The notes under the pieces were generated by a model. That model made no database searches. It was not told where the DNA came from and saw only the letters and a program-made list of their open reading frames with translations. The position numbers and the translations under genes are program-made. From the NCBI GenBank assembly GCA_050084515.1, contig CM114275.1, forward strand, positions 20,336,001 through 20,400,000: a DNA stretch of 64,000 bases, in the 5' to 3' direction. This DNA comes from Blasia pusilla (Eukaryota > Marchantiophyta > Marchantiopsida > Blasiales). Of this stretch, positions 60,040-64,000 are shown piece after piece (position 1 is the stretch's first letter; each line of letters begins with the position of its first letter).

Positions 60040-60200
60040 CTGAAAGCTCCTTCCACTACTTGGTCTCTTGCACAAAATTCACAACACACAGAGCAAGAGC
60101 ATAAACTGATCCCACCATAATTGTCAACACATTATGTAGTCTTGATTCATTGCCCAAAGCTGCTCCACTGCATGAATCAAAATCTTGTGACAACAATAGA
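59071..60200. repeat. Degenerate minisatellite-like array
   Basis: Recurrent phrases such as GAGCAAGAGCATATGTTGAT, ATTGCTAAGTTGGTAACACC, ATTCAACACATTC and TAGATGCACAAACTTC appear about every 100-130 bp across 59071-59750. From 59740 a longer unit (TTGATTCATTGCCCAAAGC, ACTGGTAAGTAATGT, TATTGGA, GCTGAAAGC, CACTACTTGGTCTC) is present two to three times. Copies are diverged and of uneven length. Confidence 0.75.
59990..60037. repeat. (CT)n microsatellite
   Basis: An uninterrupted CT dinucleotide run of about 48 bp inside the minisatellite unit. The corresponding position of a neighbouring unit has only a short TCTTTCTCTCTTTCTC, so the run expanded within one copy. Confidence 0.97.
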
Positions 60201-63200
60201 TGAAATTCTCACGATAGTGGGATCTGAGTTCTTTCAAGCTTCGCTCTAGGCTGCATCCATGTGTTTTCTTAGACGTAAAAATCTCAATACACACACAAGC
60301 TATGGCTCTTACCATCCTCCGCCCTCAACGAGATCACCATGCGACCAACCAAATCTGTTATGCGCTTCCAAATACACCCGCACAAGAGAGGGCAACGCTA
60401 CCATGGAGAGATAGCAACGAGCACTGTGCAAACAACAATATTCCCTTTGTGCTTCACAGAGAGAGAGAGAGAGAGAGATCTGGTTTTGCTGTAAGTTATG
60501 ATGAAAAGGGCACCCAATATGCAATTAGGAGTAGTTGCCGCACTCACCTCCATCTCTCCCTCTCTCCTTTCATTCCTCTCCACTTTGCATACGCCACAAT
60601 GTAGTGGAGCTCAACAATTTGCAATGCAACACTCCACTCCCTAATTTTCCATTTTCCCTTCGTTGGTGCTCCCTCCCTCTCCTCCTCTCTCGCGGCCAGC
60701 AACAATAGAGCTGATCAATCTCAAGCTCTTAAATCTCCATAAAAATCACCTCTTGTTTTCTATCTCTACCTTGCTCTTCCTCTGTGCTTTGCTGCAGGAA
60801 GAAAGTCAATGCTATAATTCAAATTTCTCCTAAAGCCCCAAACTACGAACTGGTGAGCAAAATAGGACCCTAGATCATTCCGTACATCACTACTTTTGGC
60901 AGTTTTGTCTCTTCCTTGCTTACTCAAATTTCCCGCCCTATGATCCCCAATGTTGGGATCTCCGATCCATTCCTATTCTCCTTAGTATCTTTTAATTGGT
61001 AATAAAATAATGTTACAATAAACTAGTGTGCGACCTTTGAGAGAGTGGAGAAATTAGTTAGTGAACTCGTGTGAAGACAAGTTAATAGGCTAGATGATGA
61101 GGAAAAAAATCTCAGAGTACATGTGGAGGCCATAAGTAACCAATACATGGCTGACACGTGTACCCACCATTATAATCCAAAAAATCCCCCTTACTTCCTT
61201 GGACAACTTCCATGTACAACCGAATTCCATTCGAGGCGAATTAATAATATCCTACGTTTCTTATAGGTATTACCCTATATTAAAGATACCCTTAATTTCT
61301 TCCACAAAACTTTATAAATCTTCCTCAAAATCTAATTAAAAACCCTTATACTTTTTTGTATGTGATGGGTCTTCTCCATGGAAGTGAAACCCTTGAGTGT
61401 AGCAGTGGTAGCTAAAGAAACGGAGGAAGATCCTACTAGCTGTGATAAGGAGCCCAAAGAGGAGGAGGAAGAGGACGATTCCAACAACTCTGTGGTCTCC
61501 AACAATGGGGAACTATTCAAGTGGGGAACTTATTGATCAATCCCTAAGCAGCTCAATCTCGATAACTCATGTGAATCCTGTGGAATTGGATTAGAGAGCG
61601 AGGTAGCAAGTTGATGAGAAGTAGCTTACTTTGGACAATATAAATCTGGTGGGCTTGGGTCGTAAAGCAAGGCAGATGTACAATGATATATGGAAGTGGT
61701 TAATTGAGTTGCGTGAGCTAATTCGGTCTTACGATGAAGAATTTGAGGAGGTGTTGGTGAGGGGACGTGTAGGAAACTCTACCACACCCCATGTTGAGCT
61801 CACTACAATACTACTTATTGGAGCAATGGCTCGTGTTGGGCGTATCCTCATCTGAAAGTTGCAACTTCCAAGCTACAAAGTGAAGGTTTATTTCTTGTTC
61901 ACACTAAAACAACAACTGATCAACAAGAAAGAGATCTTGGCGTTTAAGATCTGTTCATTGTGTTACGAATAAGAATTTGATTCAATTCACTCATGAATCT
62001 CTTTGGTGGGATAGCTGTTATGTCCAAGGTTTGTCGAATCTTATAAGAAATGTCGTCGTGCTAGGTCATGTCCAATTAAAAACTCACATAATAATGATCC
62101 GGTCTCTTAACGCCCCGCTTCTAGTTAACCTATGGACTGTTAAAGGTAATAATCAGGTTTGTGCACGTTCGTGGAAGTATTATAGGAAACTTACTTTGTG
62201 TGGATAATAGAGGTGTATACCATCTCTCTAAAGCCTTCCAAGTAAGGAACTTCCATCCATCTTCTCAAAATAGATTATGAAGGTACACTTTGTAGTCGTT
62301 GCAATTGTTTGGAATTTGTCAAGGATTACATCAATCCTAACTTTTTGAGATGTTGAAAATCTCAAAGCAGCATGTCAAATGGAGTTCTAATCAGGTGTAT
62401 TGCAATTCATTGAAAGTTTGGAAGAGCTCAAGGAAAAGGTTGCATTAAGGGGATGGATAGTAAGGGGTTGTCACAGAAGGCATTCCAAAGACAATGCAAC
62501 AGATGTGGCTGGAAAACAATTTAAGGGAAGAATAACAACAAAAGGAAAAAGTACAAAAACAAGAATACTCACCCACAAAAAGCAACAATGGAAGGGTTGG
62601 AGGAAGGCCAGGGAGTCTTCGATTCTCTAACCACTAACCTATCTAAGTTTATGGATTTCTATATAAACACACCCATTTAATGTGACGTCATTTGGCAAAA
62701 TAAGCACATGAAGATTTTTAAAAAAGTGGAGGGCTATTAACACCTACAAAAGCAATCGCCTCCAAACCACATAAAAGGTAAGTAACAGATAAAGAGCTTC
62801 TTCATCTATGCTTTCTACCATTTAAAACGATTACCCTCCCAAGATTTTGAAAACTACTAGTTCACACACTTGTGAAGATTAGAGTGGACTCTATATGAGT
62901 ATGGACATTCATTTTTATGAGACTAGTGGAGGCCATGTAATGCAGAGGGAAATTAGTAGGAATAACTCATTAACAAAGACTTAACTAATCCTCAAAACTT
63001 TTAATTGGTCTCTCCAAACAAATTTGAATAATCTTATTGGCTAAGAGATCAATCGTTCCTATTGGATGAAAGGGCTAGGTGTTAATTAAGAGAAAAGATG
63101 TTTGAAATTCAAAGGGTCACTCTCCAATAATAATATAAATAGGTAGATTGTATCTTCTCTAGCATCCATACAAATTTCTATTGCTATTTGAGCTAAGCAA

Positions 63201-63558
63201 TTAACACCAACCGATTGTGTTCTTTGAACCTCTCAAAAATCAAAAGGTATAGTTCAAGGTTATGAGAGACATTGATTAGAATTTAGGGACATTGGAGCTT
63301 GCAAAAGTTGTGGTGGATTTGTGGTAAAATTTTGACTGGTGAAATGATGGAGCTATTGTCAGAATTCTTAGAGGTGGATAAAGGGGTTGTTAAGGAATAG
63401 TTAAGGTAGATCATTTTTATCTATTCAATTGATTTCTCACATCACTCGAGTCACATTTTTACAACAATATTAAATATTTGTAGTTAAGCTCCATTTCGTT
63501 TAGGGGACGATTGACTTAAATTACACCACATGCACTATAAGTCCTTAATCAATTCATC

Positions 63559-63561
<3 letters not shown>
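60201..63561. other. AT-rich DNA with short ORFs only
   Basis: An ATG at 61379 opens a short acidic reading (MEVKPLSVAVVAKETEEDP, then an E/D run) of about 50 codons. A 74-codon ORF follows at 61631-61855 and contains YNDIWKWLIELRELIRSYDE. Neither matches a known family and they are in different frames. CT-rich patches lie near 60550-60700. No RNA gene or intact transposon is recognised. Confidence 0.4.
60458..60478. repeat. (GA)n microsatellite
   Basis: A short pure GA dinucleotide run of about 20 bp in otherwise unannotated DNA. Confidence 0.95.

Positions 63562-63603
<42 letters not shown>
63562..63603. repeat. (GA)n microsatellite
   Basis: A pure GA dinucleotide run of about 42 bp in AT-rich DNA. 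The rest of the window to 64000 shows no gene. Confidence 0.97.
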
Positions 63604-63607
<4 letters not shown>

Positions 63608-64000
63608 ATATCATAGTTCAAATTTGCTTAAGAAAGAATTTTGTTCTCATTCGTTGGTTTTTAAGATTTGAAGAATAGCTCTCATTTAGAATAGATGATG
63701 ATGATTATAGCATTCTCAACACCTAAAAAAAAATTTTTTCATTAAGAGAATTTGTGCACTTGACCAAATCAAATGACATGCTACAACTCCAAGGTATGTG
63801 TGTTCAAGATGTGCAAGTTCCTTCATATTTATTGCCCTACCTTATATCATCTTTCACTTTCCAAATGACCGTGCACACAAGATGATCAAGGTCTTTATTG
63901 TATTGGAATGCATGGGAATATACCACCTACTATGATCATGGCAATAACACACCATTTTTTTCATATAATTTCTTCAATCCAATTTTCCTGTGTGTAACGA

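Noticed and set aside
1-64000. CRISPR arrays, bacterial operons and ribosome-binding sites
   Set aside because: Introns, LTR elements and gene content show plant nuclear DNA. No regularly spaced short repeats of CRISPR type were seen.

Overview
The window is nuclear DNA of a land plant. The evidence is spliceosomal introns with GT-AG borders (one clear GC-AG), a nucleus-encoded plastid ribosomal protein with a transit-type leader, a SULTR4-type sulfate transporter, and several decayed LTR retrotransposons. The transposon types (a non-LTR remnant, and a gypsy-like element carrying a cytosine-methyltransferase motif) remind me of bryophyte, lycophyte or charophyte genomes. That placement is an impression, not a result. 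No bacterial features, CRISPR arrays, rRNA or convincing tRNA genes were seen.

Layout: 0.7-5.7 kb is a dead Ty1/copia element, itself interrupted by a 756-bp insert with a perfect 5-bp target duplication. 6.6-14.3 kb (minus) is a nardilysin-like M16 metalloprotease that can be modelled in 20 phase-consistent exons. It is head to head with a DUF1295 membrane protein gene in three exons (15.0-16.5 kb, plus). 16.6-19.3 kb (minus) is a multi-exon gene I cannot identify. 19.7-21.2 kb is the 3' end of a degenerate non-LTR retroelement. 23.8-26.0 kb (minus) is a six-exon gene for the kinetochore subunit SPC25. 26-33.8 kb is AT-rich, gene-poor DNA with an inverted copy of an LTR that recurs at 53 kb and a local tandem duplication. 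33.9-35.0 kb (minus) is plastid ribosomal protein S5 in two exons. 35.8-38.4 kb is a rearranged LTR element whose LTR sequence is present as about 650-bp inverted arms around a gag ORF. 39.3-49.7 kb (minus) is a 17-exon SULTR4-like sulfate transporter with three unusual hairpins in its introns. 51.4-57.9 kb holds diverged tandem repeats followed by a truncated gypsy-like retrotransposon with gag, protease, a cytosine-5 methyltransferase motif I and a pre-integrase remnant. 58-64 kb is AT-rich with a degenerate minisatellite and CT/GA microsatellites.

The five identified genes are unrelated housekeeping functions (proteolysis, a membrane reductase-like protein, chromosome segregation, plastid translation, vacuolar sulfate export). 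They are separated by transposon debris and do not form one pathway. Exon models were made by hand from splice consensus, reading phase and family resemblance. No search or alignment program was run.
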